Shown: one piece after another, positions 29,279-40,310 of the stretch
Layout: each line of letters begins with the position of its first letter
Position numbering within the stretch: position 1 is the stretch's first letter
The notes under the pieces: model-generated
Database searches by the model: none
What the model was told of the DNA's origin: nothing
Seen by the model: only the letters and a program-made list of their open reading frames with translations
Made by a program: the position numbers and the translations under genes
Source: Aeromonas rivipollensis
GTDB taxonomy: Bacteria; Pseudomonadota; Gammaproteobacteria; Enterobacterales; Aeromonadaceae
Length of the DNA: 64,000 nt
Reading direction: 5' to 3'
Assembly (NCBI RefSeq): GCF_037811135.1
Contig: NZ_CP149130.1
Coordinates: 1,422,501 to 1,486,500 of the forward strand

Positions 29279-29854
29279 ATGAGCCACGAAGAACAAAAGG
29301 TTGAAGCGATGGAGCAAGTGGAAGCCCAGCCAGTCGAGCCGACCGATGTAGACAGTGAAGTGACAGCCGAGCAGGCCCGCATTGCCGAGCTGGAGGCCCA
29401 GTTGGAGGCAGCCCAGCAGGCATCCCTGGAAGAGCGTGAGCGCGCCGTGCGTGCCGTCGCCGAGATGGAAAACCTGCGTCGCCGCGCCGCTCAGGACGTG
29501 GAGAAGGCACACAAGTTCGCGCTGGAGAAGTTCGCCGCCGAGCTGCTGCCGGTGCTGGACAACCTGGAGCGTGCCATCGAGCTCGCCGACAAGGAGAGCG
29601 AAGCGCTCAAGCCGATGATCGAAGGGGTCGAGCTGACCCTCAAATCCATGCAGAGCTCGGTGGCCAAGTTTGGCCTGGTCGCCCTGGATCCGCAGAACCA
29701 GGCGTTCGACCCCAACGCCCATCAGGCCATGAGCATGATAGAGAACGCCGAGCTGGCGCCCAACACCGTCATCGCCGTGATGCAGAAGGGCTATGAACTC
29801 AACGGTCGGGTGATCCGTCCGGCCATGGTGATGGTCTCCAAGGCCCCGGCCTGA
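29279..29854 (+). CDS. grpE: Nucleotide exchange factor GrpE
   Basis: 191 residues. Releases ADP from DnaK. A long N-terminal helix rich in Glu and Ala (residues 20-90) with the RAVRAVAEMENLRRRAAQD stretch forms the dimer stalk. The C-terminal beta domain has the QKGYELNGRVIRPAMVMVSK motif. GGAG lies before the ATG. Heat-shock promoter upstream, terminator downstream. Confidence 0.97.
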   Translation: MSHEEQKVEAMEQVEAQPVEPTDVDSEVTAEQARIAELEAQLEAAQQASLEERERAVRAVAEMENLRRRAAQDVEKAHKFALEKFAAELLPVLDNLERAIELADKESEALKPMIEGVELTLKSMQSSVAKFGLVALDPQNQAFDPNAHQAMSMIENAELAPNTVIAVMQKGYELNGRVIRPAMVMVSKAPA

Positions 29855-29871
29855 GCTCCGTCCCTGTGCTG

Positions 29872-29896
29872 AGCCCGCCGCTCGGCGGGCTTTTTA
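29872..29896 (+). terminator. Intrinsic terminator after grpE
   Basis: AGCCCGCC/GGCGGGCT stem followed by TTTTTA. Confidence 0.88.
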
Positions 29897-29989
29897 TTGG
29901 TAGCGGCGCCATCAGGGTATTTGTTGGCGCCATTTGGCAAGCACTCTTGCGCCCAAGGGGCAAGAATGCGCGGTTTTTTAAGGTCAGGG

Positions 29990-30015
29990 CTTGAAGCGTC
30001 GGCTTGAGACCCCAT
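29990..30015 (+). promoter_or_regulatory. Sigma-32 promoter of dnaK
   Basis: CTTGAA, 14 bases, CCCCAT, then ATA. The spacing is the same as before grpE. It lies about 170 bases upstream of the dnaK start. Confidence 0.9.
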
Positions 30016-30188
30016 ATAGGTGGCAAGGCCACGGCGGCATCTGATTTCAGTGGCATGGAAATTTAGGTGACACGGAAAGAATTTGATGTCGGGTGCTTGA
30101 AAGCCACAGTGGCAGGCCCCACCTAGCCGTTAACGTATTTAAGGCGAGCCCCTCGCCAGTTTATTCAAAGTATTTGGAGATTCGTCAA

Positions 30189-32114
30189 ATGGGTAAAATC
30201 ATCGGTATTGACCTGGGTACTACCAACTCCTGCGTTGCTATTCTGGATGGCGACCATGCTCGCGTGATCGAGAACGCGGAAGGCGACCGTACTACTCCGT
30301 CCATCATTGCCTATGCCGATGACGGCGAAATCCTGGTTGGTCAGCCGGCCAAGCGCCAAGCCATCACCAACCCGAAGAACACGCTGTTCGCTATCAAGCG
30401 TCTGATTGGCCGTCGTTTCGAAGATGAAGAAGTACAGCGCGATCTGAAGATCATGCCGTACGCCATCGCCAAGGCTGACAACGGTGACGCCTGGGTAGAA
30501 GTCAAAGGCAAGAAAATGGCACCGCCGCAGATCTCTGCCGAAGTGCTGAAGAAGATGAAGAAGACCGCCGAGGATTACCTGGGCGAGCCGGTGACCGAAG
30601 CGGTCATCACAGTACCGGCCTACTTCAACGACGCCCAGCGTCAGGCCACCAAGGATGCCGGTCGCATCGCCGGTCTGGATGTAAAACGCATCATCAACGA
30701 ACCGACTGCTGCGGCCTTCGCCTATGGCGTGAACAAGGTCAAGGGCGAGCGCAAGGTTGCCGTCTATGACCTGGGCGGCGGTACCTTCGACATCTCCATC
30801 ATCGAGATCGACGAAGTGGAAGGTGAAACCACCTTCGAAGTACTGGCGACCAACGGTAACACCCACCTGGGTGGTGAAGACTTCGACAACCGCGTCATCA
30901 ACTACCTGGTAGACGAGTTCAAGCGCGAGCAGGGCATCGACCTGCGCAACGACCAGCTGGCTCTGCAGCGTCTGAAAGATGCCGCCGAGAAAGCCAAGAT
31001 CGAGCTCTCTTCCGCCCAGCAGACCGACGTCAACCTGCCGTACATCACTGCAGATGCCACAGGTCCGAAGCACATGAACATCAAGGTGACCCGCGCCAAG
31101 CTGGAATCCCTGGTGGAAGACATGGTGAAAGACTCCCTGGAGCCGGTTCGTGTCGCCCTGAAAGACTCCGGTCTGGCCGTTGGCGAGATCGACGACGTCA
31201 TCCTGGTGGGTGGTCAGACCCGTATGCCGCTGGTTCAGAAGACCGTTGCCGACTTCTTTGGCAAAGAGCCGCGTAAAGACGTCAACCCGGACGAAGCCGT
31301 GGCCATGGGTGCTGCCATCCAGGGTGCCGTACTGTCCGGTGACAAGACCGACGTACTGCTGCTGGACGTGACCCCGCTCTCTCTGGGTATCGAAACCATG
31401 GGCAGCGTGATGACTGCGCTGATCGAGAAGAACACCACCATCCCGACCAAGAAGTCCCAGGTGTTCTCCACTGCCGAAGACAACCAGTCTGCCGTGACCA
31501 TTCACGTGCTGCAGGGTGAGCGCAAGCGCGCCAGCGACAACAAGTCCCTGGGCCAGTTCAACCTGGAAGGCATCCGTCCGGCACCGCGCGGTCTGCCGCA
31601 GATCGAAGTGACCTTCGACATCGACGCCAACGGCATCCTGCACGTCTCCGCGAAAGACAAGGAGACCAACAAGGAGCAGAAGATCACCATCCAGGCCTCC
31701 TCTGGTCTGTCCGATGACGAGATCGAGCGCATGGTACGCGAAGCCGAAGCCAACGCGGCGGAAGACAAGAAGTTCGAAGAGCTGGTGCAGACCCGCAACC
31801 AGGCTGACGGTCTGGTCCACTCGGTACGCAAGCAGGTCACCGAAGCCGGTGACGCCCTGCCTGCCGACGACAAGACCAAGATCGAGACTGCACTGTCCGA
31901 GCTGGAAGCCGCCATCAAGGGTGACGACAAGGCTGCCATCGAAGCCAAGCAACAGGCCCTGATGGAAGCGTCCCAGAAGCTGATGGAGATTGCCCAGCAG
32001 CAGGCTCAGGCGCAAGGCGCCGGTGCCGAGGCCGGTCACTCCTCTTCTTCCGCCAAGGCTGACGACGACGTGGTCGACGCCGAGTTCGAAGAAGTGAAAG
32101 ACGACAAGAAATAA
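30189..32114 (+). CDS. dnaK: Chaperone DnaK (Hsp70)
   Basis: 641 residues. ATPase domain starts [29 protein letters not shown] and [13 protein letters not shown] are the phosphate and adenosine loops. The substrate domain begins after [13 protein letters not shown], and the C-terminal lid ends in EEVKDDKK, the usual tail. The start at 30189 (GGAG 9 bases before) replaces a longer frame. Codon choice is strongly optimised, as expected for high expression. dnaJ follows after 253 bases. Confidence 0.98.
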   Translation: MGKIIGIDLGTTNSCVAILDGDHARVIENAEGDRTTPSIIAYADDGEILVGQPAKRQAITNPKNTLFAIKRLIGRRFEDEEVQRDLKIMPYAIAKADNGDAWVEVKGKKMAPPQISAEVLKKMKKTAEDYLGEPVTEAVITVPAYFNDAQRQATKDAGRIAGLDVKRIINEPTAAAFAYGVNKVKGERKVAVYDLGGGTFDISIIEIDEVEGETTFEVLATNGNTHLGGEDFDNRVINYLVDEFKREQGIDLRNDQLALQRLKDAAEKAKIELSSAQQTDVNLPYITADATGPKHMNIKVTRAKLESLVEDMVKDSLEPVRVALKDSGLAVGEIDDVILVGGQTRMPLVQKTVADFFGKEPRKDVNPDEAVAMGAAIQGAVLSGDKTDVLLLDVTPLSLGIETMGSVMTALIEKNTTIPTKKSQVFSTAEDNQSAVTIHVLQGERKRASDNKSLGQFNLEGIRPAPRGLPQIEVTFDIDANGILHVSAKDKETNKEQKITIQASSGLSDDEIERMVREAEANAAEDKKFEELVQTRNQADGLVHSVRKQVTEAGDALPADDKTKIETALSELEAAIKGDDKAAIEAKQQALMEASQKLMEIAQQQAQAQGAGAEAGHSSSSAKADDDVVDAEFEEVKDDKK

Positions 32115-32124
32115 GCCCAACCCA

Positions 32125-32150
32125 GATGGGCAGAGCAGACTCTGCCCATC
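32125..32150. repeat. Perfect 11-base hairpin after dnaK
   Basis: GATGGGCAGAG, four-base loop, perfect complement. No T-run follows, so it is a weak terminator or an RNA-stability hairpin. Confidence 0.8.
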
Positions 32151-32156
32151 GGCTCA

Positions 32157-32297
32157 GAATCTGTTCGCGGTCTGTCGCGAGAGGCCGTCAGCAAGGTAAA
32201 GAGCAGCGCAGGAACCGGAGTGTATGTGAATACATGAGGATTCCGAGCAGCACATGAGCCTTGATCACGGCTTCGTAGTAAGAGTGTGAGCAGATTC
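32157..32297. mobile_element. Candidate 141-base MITE-like element between dnaK and dnaJ
   Basis: Ends are GAATCTGTTC and its near complement GAGCAGATTC (9 of 10). The centre holds a partial palindrome around TGTAT-GTGA-ATACA flanked by GGAA and TTCC. It has no ORF, and it is bracketed on both sides by perfect 11-base hairpins. Whether it occurs elsewhere in the genome cannot be seen here; no second copy is in this window. Confidence 0.45.
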
Positions 32298-32309
32298 GTC
32301 AATGAATTT

Positions 32310-32335
32310 ACGGGCGTTGGGTAACCAACGCCCGT
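32310..32335. repeat. Perfect 11-base hairpin before dnaJ
   Basis: ACGGGCGTTGG, loop GTAA, perfect complement. It lies about 30 bases before dnaJ, so it may affect readthrough or mRNA processing. Confidence 0.8.
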
Positions 32336-32367
32336 CTGCATAACGGCTCAAGTAGAACAGGATGAGT

Positions 32368-33504
32368 ATGTCGAAGCGCGATTTCTACGAAGTGCTCGGG
32401 GTATCGAAAGGTGCCGACGAGCGCGAGATCAAGAAGGCGTACAAGCGTCTGGCGATGAAGTATCACCCGGATCGCAATCAGGGTGATGCCGCATCGGAAG
32501 AGAAGTTCAAAGAGGTCAAGGAAGCCTACGAGGTCCTGACCGACGAGAACCTGCGTGCCCGCTATGACCAGTACGGTCATGCCGGCGTGGATCAGAGCCA
32601 GGGCGGCGGCCAGGGCGGCTTCGGCGGTGGCGCCGATTTCGGTGACATCTTCGGCGATGTGTTTGGTGACATCTTCGGCGGTCGTGGGGGTGGTCGTCGC
32701 GGCCCGGCCCGTGGCTCCGACCTGCGCTACAACATGGAGCTGACCCTGGAAGAGGCGGTGCGCGGGGTCTCCAAGGAGATCAAGATACCGACCCAGGTCC
32801 ATTGCGAGGTCTGCAACGGGTCCGGTGCCCACACCGGCAGCCAGGCCCATACCTGCCCGACCTGTCACGGCTCCGGTCAGGTGCAGATGCGCCAGGGCTT
32901 CTTCGCGGTGCAGCAGGCCTGCCCCCACTGTCACGGTCGCGGCAAGATCATCAAGGATCCGTGCCGCAAGTGCCATGGGGAAGGGCGCTACCAGAAGACC
33001 AAGACCCTGTCGGTGAAGATCCCGGCGGGCGTCGATACCGGCGATCGCATCCGTCTCTCCGGCGAAGGGGAAGCGGGGGAGGCCGGCGCACCGGCAGGGG
33101 ATCTCTACGTACAGGTCCACGTCAAGGAGCACGAGATCTTCGTCCGTGACGGCAACGATCTCTACTGCGAGGTACCCATCAGCTTCACCACGGCGGCGCT
33201 GGGCGGCGAGATCGAAGTGCCGACCCTGGATGGCCGGGTCAAGCTCAAGGTCACGGCGGAAACCCAGACCGGCAAGCTGTTCCGCCTGCGGGGCAAGGGC
33301 GTCAAGTCCGTGCGCTCCGGCCAGGTGGGGGATCTGATGTGCAAGGTGGTGATCGAGACCCCGGTCAAGCTGACCGAGACCCAGAAAGATCTGCTGCGCC
33401 AGCTGGACGAGTCCTTCAGCGGTGCCGCCGCCAAGACCCACAAGCCGAAATCCGAAGGCTTCTTCGAAGGGGTGAAACGCTTCTTCGACGATCTGACCAA
33501 GTAA
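32368..33504 (+). CDS. dnaJ: Co-chaperone DnaJ (Hsp40)
   Basis: 378 residues. J-domain at 1-70 with HPD in YHPDRNQ, a Gly/Phe-rich region (about 75-105), four zinc repeats [24 protein letters not shown] and CRKCHGEG, then the substrate-binding barrels. It stimulates DnaK ATPase and delivers substrates. The ATG at 32368 is preferred since AGG lies 6 bases before it; an ATG two codons earlier touches the AGG. Probably co-transcribed with dnaK through the structured spacer. Confidence 0.97.
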   Translation: MSKRDFYEVLGVSKGADEREIKKAYKRLAMKYHPDRNQGDAASEEKFKEVKEAYEVLTDENLRARYDQYGHAGVDQSQGGGQGGFGGGADFGDIFGDVFGDIFGGRGGGRRGPARGSDLRYNMELTLEEAVRGVSKEIKIPTQVHCEVCNGSGAHTGSQAHTCPTCHGSGQVQMRQGFFAVQQACPHCHGRGKIIKDPCRKCHGEGRYQKTKTLSVKIPAGVDTGDRIRLSGEGEAGEAGAPAGDLYVQVHVKEHEIFVRDGNDLYCEVPISFTTAALGGEIEVPTLDGRVKLKVTAETQTGKLFRLRGKGVKSVRSGQVGDLMCKVVIETPVKLTETQKDLLRQLDESFSGAAAKTHKPKSEGFFEGVKRFFDDLTK

Positions 33505-33522
33505 TCACCGCAAGCGTGATGC

Positions 33523-33551
33523 AAGCCGGCCTCTGTGCCGGCTTTCTTTTT
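33523..33551 (+). terminator. Intrinsic terminator after dnaJ
   Basis: AAGCCGGC/GCCGGCTT stem followed by TCTTTTT. Confidence 0.88.
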
Positions 33552-33658
33552 GCCTGCCATTTGCCCCGGATCCGCCCTATTGAGTGGATCCCGATGAGGG
33601 ATCCTCCTCACAACTCCCGGCGGTTTTCCCTGTGCAAACGTTACTCTGATCACAAGTG

Positions 33659-33674
33659 GCTGAAACGGTTTAGC
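33659..33674. promoter_or_regulatory. ScrR operator 1
   Basis: GCTGAAACGGTTTAGC, one of three near-identical palindromes of type GCTAAA-NCGN-TTTAGC. Its centre is 31 bases from operator 2. Confidence 0.75.
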
Positions 33675-33689
33675 TGGCATATTGAGTTA

Positions 33690-33705
33690 GCTAAAGCGGT
33701 TTAGC
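33690..33705. promoter_or_regulatory. ScrR operator 2
   Basis: GCTAAAGCGGTTTAGC, about 60 bases before scrY. Confidence 0.82.
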
Positions 33706-33753
33706 TATTCTCTGCTCGTCCATAACAACAGCGCCCGGACGGGCGGCAGATGA

Positions 33754-35256
<1,503 letters not shown>

Positions 35257-35307
35257 TTCGTTATCCCGATCACAAAAATGGCAGCCGGCGCCGGGATCTG
35301 TTGGTTG

Positions 35308-35323
35308 GCTAAAACGGTTTAGC
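35308..35323. promoter_or_regulatory. ScrR operator 3, between scrY and scrK
   Basis: GCTAAAACGGTTTAGC, the cleanest of the three copies, 50-65 bases before scrK. A second promoter for scrKAB(R) is therefore likely. Confidence 0.8.
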
Positions 35324-35371
35324 TGATAATGCCGACCAAGAGAACAGAGCCCGGCTCTGGCAGTGGATCCG

Positions 35372-36349
35372 ATGCAGCAGTGGAGTAGCAAGGTGGGGAA
35401 TCGTGTGTGGGTAATGGGGGATGCGGTGGTGGATCTTATCCCGGAAGGGGAGCTGCACTACCTCAAGTGTCCGGGCGGTGCGCCCGCCAACGTGGCGGTG
35501 GGGGTGGCGCGGCTCGGCGGTGAATCGGCCTTTATCGGTCGGGTCGGCGCCGATCCCTTCGGCCGCTTTATGGCCGAGACCCTGGTGGCCGAGGGCGTCG
35601 ATATCCGTCATCTGACCCAGGATCCGGCCCATCGTACCTCCACGGTGCTGGTGGATCTCGATGAGGCAGGGGAGCGTAGCTTCACCTTTATGGTGCACCC
35701 GAGCGCCGATCAGTTCCTGAGCCCCGCCGATCTGCCGGTCTTCCAGGCCGGGCAGTGGCTGCTGACCTGCTCCATCGCGCTGGCCAACGAACCGGTGCGC
35801 GGCAGCTGTCTGCAGGCCATGGCGACCATCAAGGCGGTCGGGGGGCGGGTCTGTTTCGACCCCAACCTGAGGCCCGAGGTGTGGGGCAATCCGGCCGAGA
35901 TGCTGCCGCAGGTAAGCGCGGCCATGGCCCTGGCGGACGTGGTCAAGCTCTCGGTGGAGGAGCTTCAACTGCTGAGCGGCGAGGATGATCTGGCTGCGGG
36001 GCTCGCCACCATAACGGGGCCGGCGCTGGTGCTGGTGACCCGGGGGGCGGCCGGTGTGGTGGCCCGCCTGGGTGGCGAGCAACTGGAGTGGGTGGGGCCA
36101 AAAGTGACCCCGCTCGACACCACGGGGGCGGGGGACGCCTTCGTCGCCGGACTGCTGGTGGCACTGGCCGAACGGACCTCGCTGCCGACGCTGGCCGAGC
36201 TGCCCGCCATCCTGGCCCAGGCCCACGGCTGTGGGGCGCTTGCCACCACCGCCAAGGGGGCCATGACGGCGCTGCCGACCCGCACCGAACTGGATGCCTT
36301 TTTGCTATTGGGCGCGATCGAGCGCAAGCGGCCGTTGATCTGCGGCTAG
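35372..36349 (+). CDS. scrK: Fructokinase, PfkB family
   Basis: 325 residues. Phosphorylates the fructose released by ScrB to fructose 6-phosphate. The family motifs CPGGAPANVAVGVARLGG near the N-terminus and TTGAGDAFVAG with the catalytic Asp near the C-terminus are present. ATG 35372 has a poor ribosome site; GTG 35405, nearer the conserved VWVMGDAVVDL, is an alternative. Second gene of the sucrose operon. Confidence 0.94.
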   Translation: MQQWSSKVGNRVWVMGDAVVDLIPEGELHYLKCPGGAPANVAVGVARLGGESAFIGRVGADPFGRFMAETLVAEGVDIRHLTQDPAHRTSTVLVDLDEAGERSFTFMVHPSADQFLSPADLPVFQAGQWLLTCSIALANEPVRGSCLQAMATIKAVGGRVCFDPNLRPEVWGNPAEMLPQVSAAMALADVVKLSVEELQLLSGEDDLAAGLATITGPALVLVTRGAAGVVARLGGEQLEWVGPKVTPLDTTGAGDAFVAGLLVALAERTSLPTLAELPAILAQAHGCGALATTAKGAMTALPTRTELDAFLLLGAIERKRPLICG

Positions 36350-36420
36350 AAGCCCGGGTCAACAGCCCCTACTCTCATGTGACAAGGGCCCGCCAGCCGG
36401 CGGGTCATAAGAGGAAGATT

Positions 36421-37785
36421 ATGAATATCAGTGCGATAGCCAAGGATCTGGTGCCCCTGCTCGGGGGCAGGGAGAACATCGTCAGCGCCGCTCACTGCGC
36501 CACCCGGCTGCGGCTGGTGCTGGCAGACGACAGCAAGGTCAACAAGGCTGCCATCGACAAGCTGGAGGGGGTCAAGGGGTGCTTCAGCAACGCCGGCCAG
36601 ATCCAGGTGATCTTCGGTACCGGTCTGGTCAACAAGGTCTATGCGGAGTTCGTGGCGCTGACCGCTACCGGCACCGCCAGCAAGGCGGAGCTGACCGACC
36701 TGGCGACGGCCAAGCTCAATGTGGCCCAGCGCCTGGCACGGACCCTTTCCAACATCTTCGTGCCCATCATCCCGGCCATCGTCGCGTCCGGTCTGCTGAT
36801 GGGGCTGCTCGGCATGGTGCGCACCTACGGCTGGGTCAATGCCGACAGCGCCCTCTTCGTCATGCTGGACATGTTCAGCTCGGCAGCCTTCATCATACTG
36901 CCCATCCTGATCGGCTTTACGGCGGCGCGGGAATTTGGCGGCAACCCCTATCTGGGGGCGACCCTCGGCGGCATCCTCACCCACCCGGCGCTGACCAACG
37001 CCTGGGGCGTGGCGGGGGGCTTCAAGACCATGGACTTCTTCGGGCTGGATGTGGCCATGATCGGCTACCAGGGCACCGTCTTCCCGGTGCTGCTGGCGGT
37101 CTGGTTCATGTCCCACCTGGAGAAGCAGCTGCGCAAGCGCATCCCGGACGCCCTGGATCTCATCCTCACCCCCTTCCTGACCGTCATCATCACCGGCTTC
37201 GTGGCGCTGCTCTTCATCGGTCCGGCGGGTCGGGTGCTGGGGGATGGCATCTCCTTCGGCCTGAGCGCCCTCTATGAGCAGGCGGGCTGGCTGGCAGGGC
37301 TGGTATTCGGCGGCACTTACTCGCTTATCGTCATCACCGGCATCCACCACAGCTTCCACGCCATAGAGGCGGGGCTGCTCACCAACCCGGCCATAGGCGT
37401 CAACTTCCTGCTGCCCATCTGGGCCATGGCCAACGTGGCCCAGGGCGGTGCCTGCCTCGCGGTCTACTTCAAGACCCGGGATCTGAAGATCAAGGCGATT
37501 ACCGTGCCGGCGGCCATGTCCTGCCTGCTCGGCATCACCGAGGCGGCCATCTTTGGCGTCAACCTGCGCTACATCAAGCCCTTCCTGGCCGGTCTGTTCG
37601 GCGGTGCCTGCGGCGGCGCCTACGTGGTGGCGGCCAAGGTGGGGATGACGGCGGTGGGGCTGACGGGCATTCCGGGCATGGCCATCGTCCAGCCTATGAG
37701 CCTAATCCACTACGTCATCGGGCTGGTGATCGCCTTCGGTGCCGCCTTCGCCGCCTCCTACCTGCTCAAGTACAAGGTGGAGTGA
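36421..37785 (+). CDS. scrA: Sucrose-specific PTS enzyme IIBC
   Basis: 454 residues. The IIB domain (1-85) has the phospho-Cys in SAAHCATRLRL. The IIC domain (about 105-454) has some ten membrane segments, with the substrate motif GITEAAIFGVNLRY near the C-terminus. No IIA domain, so it relies on a IIA from another system (Crr in enterics). GAGGAAG lies before the ATG; the longer open frame upstream runs inside scrK. Its TGA overlaps the scrB ATG by one base. Confidence 0.95.
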   Translation: MNISAIAKDLVPLLGGRENIVSAAHCATRLRLVLADDSKVNKAAIDKLEGVKGCFSNAGQIQVIFGTGLVNKVYAEFVALTATGTASKAELTDLATAKLNVAQRLARTLSNIFVPIIPAIVASGLLMGLLGMVRTYGWVNADSALFVMLDMFSSAAFIILPILIGFTAAREFGGNPYLGATLGGILTHPALTNAWGVAGGFKTMDFFGLDVAMIGYQGTVFPVLLAVWFMSHLEKQLRKRIPDALDLILTPFLTVIITGFVALLFIGPAGRVLGDGISFGLSALYEQAGWLAGLVFGGTYSLIVITGIHHSFHAIEAGLLTNPAIGVNFLLPIWAMANVAQGGACLAVYFKTRDLKIKAITVPAAMSCLLGITEAAIFGVNLRYIKPFLAGLFGGACGGAYVVAAKVGMTAVGLTGIPGMAIVQPMSLIHYVIGLVIAFGAAFAASYLLKYKVE

Positions 37786-39200
37786 TGAAGGAAAGCCATC
37801 TCCTCAACCAGGTTGTCCGGTCCCTGCTGGCCGGACAGCTCAAGGCGGCGGCCGATCCCCATCGGCCCCGCTGGCACCTGGCAGCCCCGGTGGGGCTGCT
37901 CAACGACCCCAACGGCTTTATCGAACACGATGGGCGCTACCACCTCTTCTACCAGTGGAATCCGCTCGGCTGCAGCCACCGCAACAAGGGCTGGGGTCAC
38001 GTCACCTCGACCGATCTGCTGCACTGGCAGCACGAGCCGGTGGCGCTGCTGCCCACCGAGGCCTATGAGAGCCACGGCTGCTATTCCGGCTCGGCGGTGA
38101 GCGACGAGCAGGGGCGCCTGACCCTCGTCTACACCGGCAACGTCAAATACCCGGACGGCAGCCGCACCGCCTATCAGTGTCTGGCCCGCGCCGACGGTGA
38201 GGGTGGTTTTTCCAAGCTGGGCCCCGTGCTGGATCTGCCCCAAGGCTACAGCGGCCATGTGCGGGACCCCAAGGTGTGGCACGACGGTCGGCAGTGGCTG
38301 ATGGTGCTGGGAGCACGCACCCTGGACGGCAAGGGGGAAGTGCTGCTCTATCGCGGCGACGGGCTGGATGCCTGGACGTTGGTGGGCCCAATCGCCGGCA
38401 GCGGGCGCGGGGGACTGGGGGACTTTGGCTATATGTGGGAGTGCCCGGACCTGTTTGCGCTTGGTGAGCGCCATCTGCTGATCTGCTGCCCCCAGGGCAT
38501 AGCCCCCCGGGGGGAGGATTACCGCAACCTCTATCAGTGCGGCTGGCTGGCGGGGCAGTTCGATGGCGAGCACTTCGCCCACGGGGCCTTCCACGAGCTG
38601 GACCGAGGCTTCGAGTTTTATGCTCCCCAGACCACCCTAGACAGTCAGGGGCGCCGCCTGCTGTTCGGCTGGCTGGGGCTACCGGAGGAGAACGAGATGA
38701 GCCAGCCCACCATCCCCTATGGCTGGATCCATCAGATGAGCTGCCCGCGGGAGCTGTTCTGGCAGGACGACTGGCTCTGCCAGCGGCCGGTGGCGGAGAT
38801 CGAGGCCCTCAAGGGGGAGCTGACCCGCTTCGAGGGGGCAGTGGGCGAGCTGCCGAGCCTGGCCATCGACTCGGCCTGGCTCGATCTGGCCCTGAGCGGT
38901 GAGGGTCGTCTCGGGTTCGGGGCCCTGGCCGAGCTGGTGTGGCAGCCGGGGCGCATCGTGCTGCGGCGCCAGAACTGGCAAAGCGGGGAGTGGGAGGCGC
39001 GATCCTGCCCCTGGCTTGGGGGGAGTATCACCGTCTTGTGCGATCGCTCCAGCCTGGAGTGCTTCGTCGACGGCGGACGCCAGAGCCTGTCGACCCGCTA
39101 CTTCCCGGGGGAAAATCCCGGACTTTCCGTCAGTTACGACAGCGAAGGCAGCAAAATTTGCCTTGATCACTGGCCGCTGGCGGCCTGCCTAGTACAATAG
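37785..39200 (+). CDS. scrB: Sucrose-6-phosphate hydrolase, GH32
   Basis: 471 residues. Splits sucrose 6-phosphate into glucose 6-phosphate and fructose. The nucleophile motif is in LLNDPNGF, with RDPKVW and the acid/base motif ECPDLF; a C-terminal beta-sandwich follows from about 330. AAGG lies 7 bases before the ATG at 37785. Translationally coupled to scrA. Confidence 0.96.
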   Translation: MKESHLLNQVVRSLLAGQLKAAADPHRPRWHLAAPVGLLNDPNGFIEHDGRYHLFYQWNPLGCSHRNKGWGHVTSTDLLHWQHEPVALLPTEAYESHGCYSGSAVSDEQGRLTLVYTGNVKYPDGSRTAYQCLARADGEGGFSKLGPVLDLPQGYSGHVRDPKVWHDGRQWLMVLGARTLDGKGEVLLYRGDGLDAWTLVGPIAGSGRGGLGDFGYMWECPDLFALGERHLLICCPQGIAPRGEDYRNLYQCGWLAGQFDGEHFAHGAFHELDRGFEFYAPQTTLDSQGRRLLFGWLGLPEENEMSQPTIPYGWIHQMSCPRELFWQDDWLCQRPVAEIEALKGELTRFEGAVGELPSLAIDSAWLDLALSGEGRLGFGALAELVWQPGRIVLRRQNWQSGEWEARSCPWLGGSITVLCDRSSLECFVDGGRQSLSTRYFPGENPGLSVSYDSEGSKICLDHWPLAACLVQ

Positions 39201-39227
39201 CCCGGTGCTAGTCAGCCGGGAGGCCAG

Positions 39228-40238
39228 GTGGAGAAGAAGAAACGGATCACTATTGCCCAGATAGCGGAACTGGCGGGGGTCTCCAAGGCGACCGCCAGTC
39301 TGGTGCTCAACGGCAAGAGTGCGGAGTACAGGATTGCCGACGATACCCGCAAGCGGATCCAGGCGGTGGCGGACGAGTGCCACTACCAGCCGAGCTTTCA
39401 TGCCCGCTCCCTGCGGGAGACCCGCAGCTACACCTGGGGGCTGGTGATCCCCGATCTCACCAACTTCGGGTTTGCCAGCATAGCGCGCGCCCTCGAGGCC
39501 CACTGCCGGGAGGCGGGGATCCAGCTGCTCATTGCCTGCTCCGAGGATGACCCCACCCTGGAGCAGCGGGTGGTGGACAACCTCATCAGCCGCCAGGTGG
39601 ATGGGCTGATTGTCGCCTCCAGCGGTCACAGCGACGACATCTACGCCCGCATTCACGACCGCCTGCCGGTGGTACAGCTCGACCGTCACATCGGCGAGTC
39701 GCGCCTGCCCATGGTCATTTCGGACGCCTGCAAGGCCACCGCCGAGCTGGTGCAGGACATGGCGATCGATTGCGAAGAGGAGATCTACTACTTCGGCGGC
39801 CTGCTGGATCTCTCCCCCAGTCGCCACCGGCTGGCGGGCTATGAGCTGGGGCTGCACCGCGCCGGCCTTGAGGCGGATGCCGTCCGGGTGCGCCATCGCG
39901 ACTATCAGCCGAGCTCGGGTTATCAGCTGATGGCCGAGCTGGTGGCCGAGCTGGGAGCGCCGCCCCGCGGGCTCTTTACCGCCTCCTTTACCCTGCTGGA
40001 AGGGGTGCTGCGCTACCTCAACGAGGCGGGCCTGATGGAGGCGGGGATGCGGCTCTGTACCTTCGACGATCACGATCTGCTCGACTGCATTCCCATGCGC
40101 ATCGACTCCGTGGCCCAGGATTGTCCGGCCCTGGCCCGGGCCGCCTTCGAGCTGATGCAGCAGTTGATTGCGGGCACGCCGCCTGCGCAGACCGCCCAGG
40201 TGATCCCCCCCAGGGTGCGCTGGCGCAGTCGCCGTTAG
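39228..40238 (+). CDS. scrR: LacI-family repressor of the sucrose genes
   Basis: 336 residues. N-terminal helix-turn-helix TIAQIAELAGVSKATASLVLNG, then a periplasmic-binding-like domain as in FruR and ScrR. GTG start with GGGAGG 5 bases upstream; no in-frame ATG fits. It lies 27 bases after scrB on the same strand, so it is probably part of the operon and self-regulated. The GCTAAA-type operators upstream of scrY and scrK are the expected targets. Fructose or fructose 1-phosphate is the effector in relatives. Confidence 0.93.
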   Translation: MEKKKRITIAQIAELAGVSKATASLVLNGKSAEYRIADDTRKRIQAVADECHYQPSFHARSLRETRSYTWGLVIPDLTNFGFASIARALEAHCREAGIQLLIACSEDDPTLEQRVVDNLISRQVDGLIVASSGHSDDIYARIHDRLPVVQLDRHIGESRLPMVISDACKATAELVQDMAIDCEEEIYYFGGLLDLSPSRHRLAGYELGLHRAGLEADAVRVRHRDYQPSSGYQLMAELVAELGAPPRGLFTASFTLLEGVLRYLNEAGLMEAGMRLCTFDDHDLLDCIPMRIDSVAQDCPALARAAFELMQQLIAGTPPAQTAQVIPPRVRWRSRR

Positions 40239-40262
40239 CCACCCAGGTTCAGGCCCCATATG

Positions 40263-40294
40263 AAAAAGCCCCGCCAATACTGGCGGGGCTTTTT
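40263..40294. terminator. Two-way intrinsic terminator between scrR and mgtC
   Basis: AAAAAGCCCCGCC and GGCGGGGCTTTTT pair with a six-base loop, usable from both sides. Confidence 0.9.
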
Positions 40295-40310
40295 GCTGTT
40301 GGTTGCGGGT

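Larger units (their letters stand above)
29855..30188. other. Intergenic region between grpE and dnaK, 334 bases
   Basis: It contains the grpE terminator, a sigma-32 promoter, and about 170 bases of dnaK leader. An upstream in-frame ATG at 30093 has no ribosome site and is outside the conserved DnaK start. Confidence 0.6.

Noticed and set aside
30093..30188. N-terminal extension of dnaK by 32 codons
   Set aside because: No ribosome site, and DnaK proteins start at [12 protein letters not shown], which has GGAG in place before it.
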